18,002 bases of DNA from Schoenoplectus triqueter (taxonomy: Eukaryota > Streptophyta > Magnoliopsida > Poales > Cyperaceae): assembly GCA_964058805.1 (NCBI GenBank), contig CAXKVV010002118.1, positions 1 through 18,002 of the forward strand, in the 5' to 3' direction. A program made the translations under genes and the position numbers. The notes under the pieces were generated by a model. It made no database searches. It saw nothing but the letters and a program-made list of their open reading frames with translations, and had not been told where the DNA came from. This document shows positions 17,049 to 18,002 of the stretch, piece after piece; position 1 is the first letter of the stretch; every line of letters begins with the position of its first letter.

Positions 17049-17237
17049 CATGTATATTAAAAACGACTGTTGAAGTAATTGGTTGGCTGTCAAAGATCTT
17101 CATATTTTTCTAAAAATACAATGTAGGAGAAAAAAAAAAGGTGACTACATTTAGAAGTAGCCGCAAAAGAGATGCTTAAAAGGTGTTTAACGATAAGAAG
17201 ATATCACGTTCTAAAGTTATATATATATACACACATA

Positions 17238-17644
17238 GAGTTAGATTATTGTGAAAATATTTGCATTTTGAGTTTAAATATATACGGCTTAAATTTTATC
17301 GTAATACGTTTGAAATTTAAATTTCATTCTCATTAAATTCTTCATATCAAAATATTGGGCGATACAAAAATTTGGGGTATTTCAAGTTTTCTAAGTATTT
17401 ATTTTGGATTTTTAAAAATCAGAACTAAAATAATAATAAAATATTGAATTGTTGTTGCTGATTTTCAAAAATCCAAAACAAATACTTAGAAAACTCAAAA
17501 TACCCCAAAATTTTATATGCCTCAATATTTTGATATGAAGAATTTAATAAAAATGATAATTTTGAATTTCGAACGTATTACGATAATATTTGAGCCGTAT
17601 ATACTTGGGCTCGAAATGCAAATATTTTCATAATAGTCTAACTC
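17238..17644. mobile_element. Foldback MITE, long hairpin with TA flanks
   Basis: Left arm 17238-17422 and right arm 17458-17644 are inverted copies separated by about 35 bp. Examples are GAAAATATTTGCAT (17252) against ATGCAAATATTTTC (17616), and AAAACTTGAAATACCCC-type sequence on both arms. TA lies at both borders (17236-17237, 17645-17646), as for Tc1/mariner-type insertion, though the ends do not match Stowaway. The transcript would be an almost complete hairpin of about 400 nt. Confidence 0.75.
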
Positions 17645-17659
17645 TATATATATGGAGTT

Positions 17660-18002
17660 TTATTTCCTTTTTTTTTTTGTCTCGAGCCGGTTTTTTCACG
17701 CCAAGCAAATAATGTGGCTTGAAAAGGAAAAATAGTAACATGAAATCTAGATGGTAGATTAACTTCTGCAATTACTAATTATCATTAGTTGAACAATGAT
17801 CTGCTTCGATTCGCAATTTTATTTAGTATCCAAGTGGCCGAGATTTTTCTTTTTCTATATTAAATTCTCAAGTCTGTACAGATAATCCATAGCACTACAA
17901 AATAATCTCAAATTTATAATTTTATACGCAACAAGCATCATTGATGATCAACACTAAAGACTTACAGTCAAGGACGTACTAAGATAGGCTGCTTCATAGA
18001 TG
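17660..18002. other. No recognised feature
   Basis: Begins with a T-run (17665-17679) then ordinary AT-rich sequence. No gene, RNA gene or repeat is identified up to the window end. Confidence 0.5.

Noticed and set aside
17820..17850. AAGTGGCCGAG resembling a tRNA D-arm region
   Set aside because: No acceptor stem, anticodon arm or T-arm follows, so it is not a tRNA gene.

Overview
The window reads as plant nuclear DNA made almost entirely of transposable elements. The evidence is the end of a Ty3/gypsy integrase, a spliced gene with a plant mobile domain, and several short inverted-repeat elements with target duplications in AT-rich DNA. Motifs such as CTGACAGGTGGGCC and the CCACGTGG palindromes recall monocot genomes, but I cannot name the species. 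I see no rRNA, tRNA, CRISPR array or ordinary host gene.

Layout. 1-609 is the 3' end of pol (integrase) of a Tat-type gypsy retrotransposon on the + strand. 610-2333 is a non-coding spacer with a 240-bp tandem duplication and small hairpins. 2334-5733 (open to 5985) is a minus-strand gene of six exons encoding a plant mobile domain (PMD) protein, between pol and the 3' LTR. A polypurine tract at 6078-6100 probably precedes a long 3' LTR, about 6.1-10.2 kb. That LTR holds two tandem units each with an snRNA-like promoter, a hairpin and a T-run, then G-box palindromes, a main TATA box at 8849 and a hairpin repeat in the presumed R/U5. 10.3-11.5 kb is very AT-rich with degenerate ~130-bp repeats and a (TAA)n tract. 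11.58-12.93 kb is a dense array of short hairpins followed by a TATA box and a possible leader, perhaps part of a second LTR-like element. 13.3-18.0 kb is AT-rich with at least three, probably four or five, small inverted-repeat elements at 14372-15204, 15636-16004, 16014-16434, 16533-17048 and 17238-17644.

The most striking signal is structural. In repeat families of the non-coding parts, copies keep their loop sequence while the two arms change together and stay complementary. It is clearest at 12333-12921: nine hairpins have a loop of exactly 12 nt, with GRTCTGTWKGTA or close variants in eight, and arms such as GAATC/GATTC, GAGTC/GACTC, AACCT/AGGTT and AAAACC/GGTTTT. The same behaviour appears at 1294-2020, 6235-6530, 6889-7047, 8975-9449 and 11591-12313. 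Either RNA/ssDNA folding is under selection, or a mutational process such as quasipalindrome correction keeps repairing one arm from the other. I know of no described system matching this.

How the parts may work together: pol and the antisense PMD gene converge on the hairpin-rich spacer. Because the PMD gene is antisense, its introns are not removed from the element's genomic RNA and can survive retrotransposition. All functional statements on the hairpins and small RNAs are inference from sequence alone.
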